A stretch of 64,000 bases of DNA from Lytechinus pictus (GCF_037042905.1 NC_087262.1:25024501-25088500), one strand, 5' to 3'; positions 22,801 to 34,311 are shown, counted from the first letter of the stretch. Made by a program: numbers and translations. The notes: generated by a model from the letters alone, not told the origin.

Positions 22801-25800
22801 GAAGCACACAAGAGTCTTGGCAAATGGGAAGACAGGGGCTGAAATTAAAGACATTGCATACTTCCTAATTCACTATTAGTTGAAGTTGCAGAGTATAATA
22901 AGTTGTCTTATGATGTTTAAAAAAAAGAAGATACAATTCCATTAGTAGTTGTCATAAAAAATATGGACACAGTGGTTGAAGTGGTCCTATTTTTCACCAA
23001 AACTTATGACTGTCTCACTCACTATAAAACAGGGACAGTTTGCAGGTACAATGGAGGATTCTTTTTTGTTTGCTTTAATTTTTTTGAAATGTTGAAAACT
23101 CTTTTAATAGATGCAATAGTTAATGATAAGTGATTTACCAGTGAGAAAACAGCTGATGCAAGTTTCTGGGATTCTCCATACCACTTGTCTGTCAGGTTGG
23201 AAGCTTGAAGGTTGATAAACCGACATCCTGCGTCTTTAGCGATAGCCTTGGCTATCATGGTCTTCCCGCATCCTGGTGGTCCGTATAGTAAAACACCTGA
23301 AATAGAATGATTAATTGCATCATGCTTTCAGAGTAAACTTTTGTTCTGGGAGCTGATTACAATTCCTGACCACTTTCAGTTAGGGTAGAGGCACAGACCC
23401 TAATTTAAATTTTGATGAACTTAAAGATTTGATAAAGGTTGATAAACCGACATCCTGCGTCTTTAGCGATAGCCTTGGCTACCATGATTGAATTGAATTG
23501 AATTGAAAGGTGGACCTACTAAAAGGTGCAGGGTATTTTGATTGATATTTTGGACTTTGATTTCAGATTAGCTACACTTTCATAATCTAAACTCTCCTCT
23601 TTCTACATGTAACATTCACACCATTATTGACTAAGAGGTGTCTCTGCTGCAAACTACTGCAAGTGAACAGAGATGGGTTCGAGGCAGATTTGCATGTGCA
23701 TCTAAACTAAAATGGACAGAGTTCACCTCAAGACCCACTCTGGAGGTCGTCCAAGGTAGGTTTCGCGAAGAGATGACCCAAGGTGGGTTTGACGTGTTTA
23801 CATCTAAATTTCTTCTCTACCCGAGGTAGGTCCCTCATCGCCCTCTGGTACGCAATTTTCTATACAAACATTGGTCTAAATAGCCCAAATGTTCCTTAAA
23901 CCTTCTGGCAATTACACAAAATGAAACAAGGACAAAAGAGTTTGACCCAAACATAGAAAGCCAACTGGAAATTGCACCGAGCATAAAACGTTACACATAC
24001 CTTTGGGGGGCTGCATGAGCTTTGAGCCAGCAAACAGGTGTTTCTTCTTCAGAGGAAGTAGAACGGTCTCTTTGATCTCCTTACAGGTTTCTTGTAGTCC
24101 ACCAATGTCTGACCATGCAATGGAAAGGGTCAAGGGGTCAACTAACTGGGTAGCAATAGACAGCTCATACTCTGATAGACTGGTGTGAGGGGATAGCCCT
24201 ATAGCCTTCATCAGCTTCTCTGCCTACAGTGGATTACAAAAAATAATTAATTTTATTGCAACAATAACATTTGGATTAATACCTATAGGTATACATGTTT
24301 ATTCTAAATTGGTCTAATTATGTAAATTTCTTCGTTCATTTCTTGTTTCTTTTCATTGATAATATTACTGCAGCAAATTGTAGTTTTGTTTAATTTATAT
24401 TCAACATTTGTTACGAAATTTCATTGATTTGTCTGTATTATCGATTATATTGAATATGTATTGTTACTTTGATTATATTTTGGAAAAATTGTTGAATGGA
24501 AATAAAATCTAAATCTAAATCTAAATTTGTCCAAAACCCAATTTGTCCAACATCATTTGGTCAAGCATCAGTTCATCCACTATCCAAAGGGTCTAATTGC
24601 CATTTCGTCTCTTAACCTGTTGGTCCAATAGTCATTTAGTCCAAATACCATTTGGTCTAATTGGACTAAGTGTTAATTGGGCAAAATGAATGAATAGAAA
24701 ACAGGTATTAGACCAAATGGTTCTGAGACAAAATGGTCATAGATGAACTGGTGATTAGACAAAGTGATTATTGGACCAAATGGTTGTTAGACGATATGTT
24801 GGATGAAATGGCATTAGACTTAATGAAGGTAGACCATGTGATGAGTGGACAAGTTGGCAATAGATGAACTGGCAATTTACCGGTACACATATACCTACAG
24901 TGGAAGCATTGCAAAGAAGAAAAACATACATTCCTTTATTGCAACAATGATCTGGATCCCGTCTTGGAAAGAGTCGCGATAGATTCAAATCAATCGCAAA
25001 TTGTGATTGTGTAGTTAAGAGATAGAAATTTTAGATCAATTACAATTTGAGTTTGATTTGAATAAAATGTATATTTCAATTCTTTGTAACAAGGGGTCCA
25101 GGATTAATCATAGTATAAAATGGATACATGTAAATATATATGAATAGCACAATTAAATCTTTATTCAGAAGGGAAATACAAACAGGCTACATAAAAAATA
25201 TAACTTGAACATCTATAAACCTATATGCAGGGCTCGACACTAGCGCCGGTCCGACGGTCCCAGACCGGTAAAAATCACTGTCGGACCAGTAGATTTTCAG
25301 AAATAGCAAGATTTACTGGTCCGACATGACCAGTAAAAAATATCATTGTCGGGCCAGTAATTTTTCCAAAAATAGCAAGATTTATGGGTCCGAAATAAAC
25401 AGTAATAAAAACTATTGTTGGGCCAGTAACTTTTTCAGAAATGGTCAAATTCGCTAGTCCAACATAAACATGAAAAATATTCCATGACTCAAATTGCGAA
25501 CCATTTTCCTCCCGTTAAAAACTGGCATTCACACACAGAACACACACAGAATGAATCGCATGCAATTTTTGATAGGGTAACATACAGTGTACACGTGGCT
25601 ATCCAACCACACAGCCCACATGGTAAATTTCCTACTGGCTGCACGAACGAAGCTTGGCTAACCTCTGGCAGAAATCTCTCACAGAACTGTCAAAATTCAC
25701 ATTTCACACTAATGAAAAGCTCTTATAATGTCCATATTTCCTAAAAATTTGCCAAAATTGGGGTAACTCTGTCATTTGTAAGCAGTAAAAGGAGAAATTT

Positions 25801-27998
25801 TCACTTCTGTTTTAGTTCAAAGAGATCGGGTTTCGAGTGATATCGTCTGAATACATGATAGCCCCACATATGCATTTGTGTGTGTGTTGATACACTTGGT
25901 TTCTTTCGTAGCTAGTACTAGTATATTTTAATTGAGCCAAAAAGAAACTGATAATTTATTTATGATGATAGTTTTAGCTTTCTTCCTTTGTTTTCTTTCA
26001 ATCTTTCTTTCCTTCTTTCTTTTCAATCTTTCTTTGTTTCTTCCCTCTCTTCTTTTACTGTCTTTCTTTTTTAATTTTCCCTTTTTCTTTGTCTTTTGTT
26101 CTTTCATTCTTTCTGTCCTGTTAATATTTTTTTCTATTTCTAATGCTCTTTCTTTTTCTTTCTTTTTTTGATTTCCTTCTTTCTTTAATTCTTGAGTCCA
26201 TCCATCCTATATTTATCTCTTCTATCTTTCTTCATTTCCTTCCTTCTTTTCCCCTTTCTTTCCTTCATTCTTTGTTACTTTCTTTCTTTCCTCATTCCAT
26301 CCATCCTTTCTTTACTCTTTCTTGTTTTTATTCCTTCTTTCAGCCCTTTCTCTCTTTCATTCCTTCCTTTCTTCTTTGTCTTTTGTTCTTTCTTTTTCCC
26401 CTTTGTTCCATCTATCCTTTTACCTTTTCTTTCTTCCTTTTATTTACTGCTTGCTTCCTTTCCTTTCTTTCTTTTTTGTTCTACCTTTCATTTATTCTTT
26501 TACATTTTTTTTTTTTTTTTATATTGCTTGCTTGCTTCCTTCCTTCTTTATTCCTTCCCAACATTCCTTTTTCCTTCTATCATTTTCCCTTTTCTTGATT
26601 TCTTCCTTCTTTCAATCCTTTCTTTCTGTTTTCCTTCTTTCCATCTCTCCTTTTACCCTTTCTTTCTTTTTTTATTCCTTCTTTCCTTCTTTCTTTCATT
26701 ACTTTGTCTTTTGTTCTTTCTTTCTATATTGCTTGCTTCATTTCTTTCCTTCTTTCCTTCATTCTTTTTTTCTTTTGTTCTTTCTTTCCTTCCTTTCCTT
26801 CTTTGGTTGTTTTTTTCCTTCCTTCACATTTTTTCTTTACTTTTTTCTTCCTTCGTTTCTTTTATTCTTTCTTTTTTCCTTCTTTCCATCTCTCCTTTTA
26901 CCCTTTCTTTCTTGTTTTATTGCTTCTTCCCTTCTTTCTTTTTCTTTTTTCATTACTTTCTGTCTTTTGTTTTTTCTTTCTTTATTGCTTGCATCATTTC
27001 TTTCCTTTTTTTTTCTTTCTTTCTTTCTTTCTTTCTTTCCTTCCTTTTTTTCTTTCGTTCTTTCTTTCTTATTTTTGTTCTTTCCTTCCTTTCCTTCTTT
27101 CTTTCTTTAGTTCTTTCTTTTTTTCCTTCCTTCACATCTATCCTTTCTTTACCTTTGCTTTTTTCTTCCTTCCTTCCTTTCTTTTATTCTTTCTTCCTTT
27201 CTTTCTTTTTGTCTTTCATTCATTCATTCCTTCATTTTTTTTTTTTTGGGGGGGGGGGGGGTAACAAGAAAGGACAGCAAAATAAACTCACGCCTTTTTT
27301 TAATGTTTTCTTTATTTTTTGGGACCAGTAGATTTTAGGTTCGGACCAGTAAAAAATTGAAAAACTGGGTATCTACTGGTCCGACATGAATAGGTTGGAC
27401 CAGTAGAAAAAAAGGGTTAGTGTGGAGCCCTGCTATATGCTTATACCTGATTGTGGATCAATACCATTAAATATTAATTTTCATAATGCAATTTATGATA
27501 AAGGCGCTGACTGCTTGAAAAAGAAGTAGAAGATTCAGTAGTGGATATTCATTATGTCTTACCCTGTTTTTGATATCGTAACCTACAGTATTACTGTAAT
27601 TTACTATTGTACTATGTTTTTATGCACCAGGGCCAAGATGGAAAACAGTAAATATCTCTGATCTTGTGAACCTGTTTGAATATGTGTGAATAAATAAATA
27701 GTGGGTAGACAAAAATCATTGTAAACTTGAGATCTTATATCATGAAAAAATTCATAATTATTGATTGTGATTGGGATTCACCAAGTGAATATAAACCATC
27801 TGTCTTTTAATTTAAACTAACTTGTTGTTTGGCTTCTTGTTTCTGTTTCCTGGTGGGGTCCATGGCATAGACAATCCATTTTACTCCATAGTATGTAGCA
27901 GCCCCAACAATGGACAACCGTATGATCAAACCGATGATCTCACTCTTTGAGAGGCTAAGACTTCTGACACGGACAGCTTGTATGGCGTCATCCGACAT
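19495..27998 (-). CDS. ATAD1: ATAD1 / Msp1 AAA-ATPase (7 coding exons, 366 aa)
   Basis: Membrane-anchored AAA-ATPase of the mitochondrial outer membrane and peroxisomes. The family pulls mislocalised tail-anchored proteins out of the membrane, and in vertebrates it also disassembles AMPA-receptor/GRIP1 complexes. Coding exons (minus strand): 27998-27822, 24223-24001, 23296-23139, 22422-22273, 21666-21526, 20783-20671, 19633-19495; all have GT/AG ends and the phases join. ATG at 27998; TGA ends at 19495. Residues about 20-45 form the transmembrane anchor, followed by [13 protein letters not shown]. Walker A is GPPGCGKT (139-146), pore loop KWYGES (171-176), Walker B IIFIDE (194-199), sensor-1 region MGATNRP with Asn244, arginine fingers Arg255/Arg256, and FSGSDL (300-305). 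The length is close to human ATAD1 (361 aa). Every catalytic motif is intact. Introns carry transposons and degraded copies of its own exon edges. Confidence 0.95.
19736..20213. repeat. AGT trinucleotide microsatellite in ATAD1 intron 6
   Basis: About 480 bp of imperfect AGT with AGA, AAT and GTC variants, partly organised as two related blocks (both contain AGTAGTGGTTGTCATAGTAG). The long Ser/Arg or Tyr/Thr open frames across it are artefacts of the repeat. Confidence 0.85.
21291..21391 (-). pseudogene. Degraded partial copy of ATAD1 exon 5 edge
   Basis: Parallels 21491-21588, which holds the exon 5 3' part, its donor and adjacent intron. Shared pieces are ACACATT.GCCATGTTATA, GGGCTTTG.(T/C)TGGCAT and CCTAT. 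It lies about 200 bp downstream of the real exon on the transcribed strand. The reading frame is broken, so it is not a usable exon. Confidence 0.6.
21986..22140 (-). pseudogene. Two degraded copies of ATAD1 exon 4 3' edge
   Basis: Copy 1 (21986-22044) contains AGCTGTCATTAGTGATGAGTC and GTGTCATAAA. Copy 2 (22088-22140) contains TTATTGGTGAGTCCATCCC and TTTCATGAGCTAAG. Both match the real exon 4 edge at 22269-22325 (GCTGTCATTAGTAATAAGTC, CATCCCATAATGTCATAAAC). CT-rich intron sequence also recurs beside them, so the repeated unit spans the exon-intron boundary. Confidence 0.6.
23435..23486 (-). pseudogene. 52-bp copy of ATAD1 exon 3 sequence in intron 2
   Basis: Identical to 23208-23259 except for one base. 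It holds the exon 3 codons just after Walker A (minus-strand [17 protein letters not shown]). It lacks the Walker A codons and an acceptor, and is followed by (ATTGA)n. High identity means it is recent. Confidence 0.85.
24240..24524 (+). mobile_element. Probable LINE 3' end
   Basis: AT-rich sequence ending GGAAATAAAATC followed by three TCTAAA units. A short tandem tail after AATAAA is typical of several non-LTR retrotransposon 3' ends. There is no coding portion. Confidence 0.35.
24525..24880. repeat. Foldback cluster of TTTGGTC / GACCAAA motifs
   Basis: The left half is rich in TTGTCCAA, ATTTGGTC and CATTTAGTCC. The right half is rich in the reverse complements (GACCAAATGG, GGACAAG), so the two halves can fold. 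The centre is near 24690. The class is unknown. Confidence 0.45.
25228..27432. mobile_element. hAT-like non-autonomous element in ATAD1 intron 1
   Basis: The left end CAGGGCTCGACACTA pairs with the right end, whose reverse complement is CAGGGCTCCACACTA. CTATATG lies just left (25221-25227) and CTATATGC just right (27433-27440), giving a 7-8 bp target duplication. CAGGGCTCGA-type ends and an 8-bp duplication fit the hAT superfamily. Subterminal GGACCAGTA and TACTGGTCCGACATG motifs recur in both orientations. There is no transposase; the middle is a polypyrimidine tract. Confidence 0.75.
25970..27246 (+). repeat. TTTC/TTCC polypyrimidine tract
   Basis: About 1.28 kb of almost pure T and C in imperfect CTTT and CCTT tetranucleotides, ending in a G run after T11. 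The very long Phe/Ser/Leu-rich open frames here (up to 379 codons) result from the absence of A and G and are not genes. Confidence 0.9.
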
Positions 27999-29541
27999 TG
28001 TCTCTCTTCAGGTGTAACAATCTGGTTTCAGTGAACTTCCAATCTGTCAAAATAGATACATACATGTACAACAAAGATCGACACAAGCGATTGCCTGGAG
28101 CCATCAGAATGAACCATGATTGTTTCTACAATCAAGTTCTTATTATAAGTTCTGTATCTATGAAATGTGCTGTACTAATTGTAGCGAAAATGTTGGAATA
28201 ATAATCTTTATTTTGGTCCACTTCTTTCTTTTTATATATTTTTATGAAATAAAGACAAAAATCGAGGAGCCCCGTCGGGGGATTTTGCATTGTTAACCCC
28301 CTAATGGCAGCTGCACAATTGCGAGCCATCTGTGTACGAGGAGAAGTACAAAAAAATGTTAAAAACTCCTCAAAACAGATGACTGCCAGCTGTCTAATCA
28401 TTGCATTGCGAACAATCGGTTGATCGTTTGCCATGAAATTGCTCTTAAATTTACTACTTTTTTGTCACGATTTCAATCCAAGATCCAATTCTCATGAATA
28501 AATGACAAGAAAGCTTGCAATATTCCACATATCATGCATATTGTTCGCCAGTCACAGCTCAGCAGCACTCACAAAAACTCATTTCGAAAATGATATCCAA
28601 TCCACCGCTTTAAAAAAAAAAATTTCAACAGTTTTACTAAATCTTTTTTTAGCTTGCATTTGTGCACATGTTTGAACAATAATTAAGTGATTTCCCTAAC
28701 CACTTTATGGTCGACATAGACTATGTAAGCTTAAGCAAGGTCATTTTAAGTGCTTCAATTTATTAGCAAAAACAAAGATCAAATCAAATTCATCAGACAA
28801 GGCCTACCGAGTACTGACACAAATAATCACTTGTGGGACTGCAATGGAAAAAATGGATGAAGCGGACAAGGAATATTCGACCAGCGATATGCAGTCTTTA
28901 ACACATTTCAAGAAAAAAATGGTTCCACGAGTTTTCCTAACATTGATCTAGAATATGTAGTTTTTTCTAAGAACATACATAATGAATCAAGAATTTAGGA
29001 ATTCCCTGGAAAAAAAAGTTAGCCACTTACTACATGTGTCGCATGCACATCCTGAATCTACTGTCTGTAGTCTTGTGATGCAGACAGTTTTTTTTTTGTA
29101 AACGGCTTGCAACTCCAGCACTCTCGATCTCCTGCTGTCCTGCAATAACGCTCCGTTAATAGGCCAAAATAAAGCAATATTTAAAACATAAATAATGATT
29201 ATAATAATAATCATAAACCTTGAACAAGAAAACTATATTCATCCCTTTTCTTTCATACTGTTAGCAAGTAAAAAGAAATATCCCGAAATATCACACTTCA
29301 GATGTTTTGCCATGATGCAACTAACTTCAGTAATGTTGAAATTTAATCTTGAAGTTTGAACCCCGGGTTTGAACAACCCCACTCGATCGAGAGTACTCCC
29401 AAAAAGGTATTGCTCAATTTTTTTTGTAGGTGGCTTCAGCCAAACACGACTCATCCCCATCCTTTATCACTATGGCAACATTCGCCCCTCTCTTTCTACA
29501 GCTCTTACTCTCTTTGTACTCATGTCTAATTTTTTATAAAC
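27999..29541. other. ATAD1 upstream / intergenic
   Basis: Holds the ATAD1 5' UTR and presumably its promoter. No TATA box or first-exon boundary could be fixed. No other gene or clear repeat was recognised. Confidence 0.4.
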
Positions 29542-30145
29542 TTAAAGGGATGGTCCAGGCTGGAAGTATTTTTATCTCAATAAATAAGAGTAAAATTCAG
29601 AGCAAAATGCTGAAAATTTGATCAAAATCGGATCACAAATAACAGTTATTGAATTTTAAAGATTTGCATTATTCCGCGCGCGGAAAAACAGTTCTAGACA
29701 TGTATTTATGAATATTCATTAGGTAGGTTGATGATGTCATATCCCCACTTGTTCTTTTGTATTTTATTATATGAAATTAGGTTTATTTCAAAATTTTCTA
29801 CCAAGAACTAAAACAATTGGATTGACAACTGATTGTGCATTAGTTATTTATTGCCGCAATCTATTTTATCATAATGGAGACACATCATTTACACATGTAT
29901 GAAAAAATGAAACATTTATGATAACATAACAAAAAGGAAAGTGGGGATGTGACATCTTAATTCAGCCCACCTAATGAATATTCATGACAATGTGCATATA
30001 ACTGTTTTCACAAAATATTGATACACTTTTAAAATTCAGTAACTTTATTTGTTATCTGATTTTGATGAAATTTTCAGCATTTTGCTCTGTGAATTTAATC
30101 TATTAATTTAGATATAAATCATTTCAGCCCGGACCATCCCTTTAA
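29542..30145. mobile_element. MITE, TTAAAGGGATGGTCC ends
   Basis: The left TTAAAGGGATGGTCC is mirrored by GGACCATCCCTTTAA on the right. Subterminal GCATTTTG, ATCAAAATCGGAT-like and ATGAATATTCAT motifs are mirrored too. It is about 604 bp and organised like the MITE at 4218. Confidence 0.7.
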
Positions 30146-31423
30146 GTTGAACTTAACTTGAACTCATAATTATTTCTTTTCCCTTTCTTGTTTTTCTAGT
30201 TCATTCTCTATTTCACAACTTTTTTCTACTTCCACCTTTAATGAAAAATAGACTTCTCTCTCAGGCATATGGCCAATAGGCGGAATTCTTTCTGAATTTA
30301 TTTGGATATTATCTAACCACCTTCAGCTCTATTTGGGGTATTTACTTTGAGATATCCCATATAATTATTCTAGGAGGACAGCAGAACAAAGCCTTTATTT
30401 TCTCCCAAACCCCTTTCCCCCTATCTGAATGTAAAATCTAAGTTCATGTAAACATCAAGTGCTATATTGTTTTGGTATATATAGAGATAAATCATTATTC
30501 ATTTTCAAAGTTTGTGAATATGAACCATGGTTTTCGATTTGTGTTGTGAATCTATTTTTCAAGGGGGATGATCTATTGATTCATCCACCCACGTGAATAG
30601 TATGACGTCACGGATCGACACCAGTGATATGAACCGATGTTTCTTCCAAATTTTCAATCACTATATTTGTAAAAAATAAGTTTTGGAATGGCATTTGTTT
30701 AGAAAAAAATAATATTGCTGATAAAGGACAGTGAACATGACAGAAAAATTCAAAATTTCACTAAGAATCAATGGATGAAGAAAAAAACAACCCCCCCCCT
30801 CAAAAAAAAAATTTTTTATATTTTTTATATTTTTATTATATTGGCCCTAATGAGTGGAATATTTCTGGTATTTCATGAAATAAAGCCATTCAATATTCAT
30901 TTTTTTATGTGTTGTATATTTCACGCATTCGCGCACTAGATTGTTGAATATGGTCTCGTACTCAACAGTAAACTTTGTACAGGAGCCTAAGGGATATTCG
31001 TCGAATTTCTGTCATTTTGGGGATACTCTCTGATACTGCACAGGCAATTGATTTGACCAAAATACATGTTTTTAATGTATGGCTAAAACACTCTATACAG
31101 ATGATAAGACAATATTTCAACATATTTTGCATTATAAACTGATTAAGCCTGCATATATGCATGCTGGAGTTTATGGGGAAACATGTTATAATCAGGGGCC
31201 TGGGAAGAATTTTTAAAGAGGGGCATTGGTTTGTTAACAAGTGAAAACAAAATAAATAAAAAAGGGTTTTCACTCTAGAACAAAGGTGATTGTGTTGTCA
31301 GAAAAAAATGAAGAAAAAAAAAAGGGATTAAACTTCATGGTATTATTTCATCACTTTTGTTTTAACAGAGGACAACTTTTTGTTTTGAATGAGATATGGA
31401 TCAATATCTAATCTGTACGATCA
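30146..31423. other. Intergenic, no gene seen
   Basis: AT-rich sequence with a C/A/T homopolymer patch near 30790-30830. No gene was recognised. Confidence 0.4.
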
Positions 31424-31540
31424 GGGGAGTTTTGCATGAAAAACAGATGTTATAAGCTACTGCAAATCATTGTATCTGATTGGTTGAGTGTAAATTAGAT
31501 CATGGAAATCTGAGGAAAAACTTTTCATGAAACACTCCCC
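31424..31540. mobile_element. Short MITE, GGGGAGTTTTGCATGAAAA ends
   Basis: The left GGGGAGTTTTGCATGAAAA pairs with the right TTTTCATGAAACACTCCCC. It is 117 bp. Similar ends occur at 15484. Confidence 0.6.
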
Positions 31541-31899
31541 AAATTGAAATAAATACAGTGAAGATGCTAAATTAACCAGTCAACACATTAAAAAAAGATG
31601 AATGCAACAAACATGTCTGTTCATAAACAATTCTCATATTCATTTAATGAAAATAAAATAAAATTTATCAAAATATTCATGGCAGAAATATGTTCATAAA
31701 TTACATAAATAAATCCATGTCCCCCTTAACACAATTCTCCATATTTAAATAACATCTTGGATGATTATAGAATTCCTGTAATAATGGTGGAATACAAGCT
31801 TATTTCACTGCATTATGATGTTAGCTATGCTACTAATTGCTTGGCAGGAAGGGGAAAAACAGCTCTGTTAGGTAAAGGGGTTGTAGTAATTAGTTATAC

Positions 31900-32305
31900 C
31901 AAAGATACTACAAGGGGAAGATTGGACACTCGGAAAGAGCGTCCCTACAGCGTTGAGTAAGTAACAACCTTTTTTTACCTTTGCGTATCGCGATACGGTT
32001 GTGTACAAAACATATGAGACAAATGGTGAAGGGGTGAAGAAATAGATGATTTTTACATTTTAGAATTTTTTTCTTTGATTCTTTTTTCTATGAAATTAGA
32101 GATGAATATATTTTAGAGGTTCCTGGGTATTAAAGTTGGAATTATTCCTATGCCCCGCCCTTGTGCCCTCTCCAAAATCCCCTCTTTCATTTTCCCATAT
32201 GTTTTATACACAGAAGCGTGCCGATGTGCCAAGAATTACTTACTCAACGCTAGTGGGCGTCCTTCCCCATGAGCATTTATCGAGCGTTTCCCCTTGTAGT
32301 ATCTT
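31900..32305. mobile_element. MITE with 8-9 bp TSD, related to 61376
   Basis: Inverted ends read AAAGATACTACAAGGGGAA, with a second inverted block GCGTTGAGTAAGTAA. The left flank TAGTTATAC (31891-31899) repeats at 32306-32314. The family recurs in reverse orientation at 61376-61708. Confidence 0.7.
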
Positions 32306-32615
32306 TAGTTATACTTGTAAATACAGATCAGGAATTCAGTTTGAAATTATGTGATGGTGAGATATGGCATCTCTGTATTATCAAATATACCCTAGCAATC
32401 ACTATAATACAGGAATAAGAGTACTAATTGTTTTCAATATCAATCGCAAGACCATTAGAAAATGGCATTTACTAATGATAAGACCTTAGGTTAAATAAAT
32501 CATTGAACTTATATAATTGATTAATATGAAATAATGTGTGCAACACAACCCCCCCCCCCCCTACATAACCTATAACCATGCAAGACCTGTCATTTGCCCA
32601 TTGAAGCAATAGACC

Positions 32616-32786
32616 GGGGGCCCGTTTCACAAAGCTGTTCGTAAGTTACGAACAACTTTACGCATGACTGGTGACCCTTTCTTGTGGTAAATGATATCCC
32701 TATGTAGTTGACTTATGTATAAGAACATGTTCCACTTGTCCGTAAAGTCATTCGTATCTTACAAACAGCTTTATGAAACACCACCC
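32616..32786 (+). mobile_element. MITE A of a tandem pair
   Basis: Ends CCCGTTTCACAAAGCTGTTC and GCTTTATGAAACACC are inverted copies. The interior ACTGGTGACCC..AATGATATCCCTAT..AAGAACATGTTCCA matches MITE B in the same orientation. Confidence 0.7.
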
Positions 32787-32788
32787 AG

Positions 32789-32957
32789 GTGGGTGTTTCA
32801 TAAAGCTGTTTGTAAGATACGAATGACTTTACGGTCAACTGGTGATCCTTTCTTATGCTAAATGATATCCCTGTATAATTGATTTATGACCTAAGAACAT
32901 GTTCCAGTCGTTCGTAAAGTTGTGCGTAACTTTACGAACAGCTTTATGAAACACCCA
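32789..32957 (+). mobile_element. MITE B of a tandem pair
   Basis: Starts GGGTGTTTCATAAAGC and ends GCTTTATGAAACACCC. It is a direct copy of MITE A with about 10-15% difference, placed two bases after it. Confidence 0.7.
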
Positions 32958-33062
32958 CATATCAAAATCTATCCATGTCACTCAGCATAGTATATATCAA
33001 ACCAGTATTTAATATCAAAATCATAACTTTGACTTCAGAAACACACTAGCATGCAGGCAACT

Positions 33063-33135
33063 GTACCTTCTTTATATATGGGAAAGATAAATGTTTTAAG
33101 CATTTGTGATAAAATTCCATATATAAAGAAAGTAC
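33063..33135. repeat. 73-nt hairpin (pre-miRNA-sized)
   Basis: GTACCTTCTTTATATATGG pairs with CCATATATAAAGAAAGTAC (18 of 19). Pairing resumes nearer the loop (ATAAATG with CATTTGTGAT), leaving a short loop. It could be a small MITE or a microRNA-like precursor; sequence alone does not decide. Confidence 0.45.
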
Positions 33136-34311
33136 AAGTACTATGTAACTACTGAATGAACTACCCCAATGCAACATGGATTACACAATTCTCTAATTCC
33201 CATTGCAATTGGACTTCTTCAAGCCATTTGGAGATGCAGACAAAGTCCATCTGTATTATAAACCTTGCTGACGAACACTTTCCTATGATTCTCAAAACCT
33301 GTATTACTGTATTCCCTTTTTTCACGACATCATTCCACACATTGCAATTGTACAATGTACTAGGATGTGTCTATTTTTTCTTGATTGACAAAGGTGCCTG
33401 TATTGTATGTTATGCCAGCAATTATTTGCTTAGACTTAGTTAAATTCACAACATGTAGAGTTTTCAACTTTCTATTTTTCATCAAATTTCTTTTTTTTTC
33501 TTTAGAAGATTTTAATACATTTGTCCACATACATTTAGCAAATACACTTGTTTTTGGAAGGTATTCATTTCTTTACCTGCTGGAGTCGCTAATGCCACGA
33601 GATCATTCCTACAACTCCCATATTAAGGCTGCAGTACACTCTGACTGGTAAAGAATGAAGCAGAATAAATGATTGATATATCATTGATCTCTGTATGACG
33701 GAATTGGAAAAAAGTCACTGCAGTGACGTCTCTGTCCGTCTCAATGTTCACATTCAGGGTGTCCGATGTTCTCAGTCCAGAGATGATGGAAATGAAAGAA
33801 CTCTGAATTCTGAAGCTAAGGTTCTCATTCTTTAACCACAGGTGTTAATGTAGGCATCACTATGATGTTTCTGTGATTCATCCGCAATGCTTGCTGATGT
33901 GTCATTTCCAGATATTGCTTTCTTGATGTACACTAGGGTCCCGCCTGACAAGTTGTCATAGATTCCGAACAATCTCAAATTGAGATTGATCATATGGCTC
34001 AATGGGTCTCTTTGAAAGGATATCACTGTTCTGTCGCCAACATGTGTATCTAGTGGAGGCATGAATGCTTTGTAACACAAGGAAAAGGCGTTTTACTCAA
34101 AGTATTGGATACTCAATGTATTGGAATGAATTTATCTCTCAATCCCTACCTCTCTATTTCCATATGTCATCAATCTCAGTTTAAGTTTGGTTGCAATCTA
34201 TCAAAACTCTTTGCTAGAAGGACCCTTAGCGATGTCATTGGTTCACTGAAACAGTGTCTTTCATAGTCTTTTCAAGTTCTTTGATATGAAAATCCAAGAT
34301 AAGAAAGGAAT

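Noticed and set aside
26192-27331. A 379-codon open frame, the longest in the window
   Set aside because: It lies in a T/C-only tract and encodes only Phe, Leu, Ser, Pro and Ile. Several overlapping frames are equally open.
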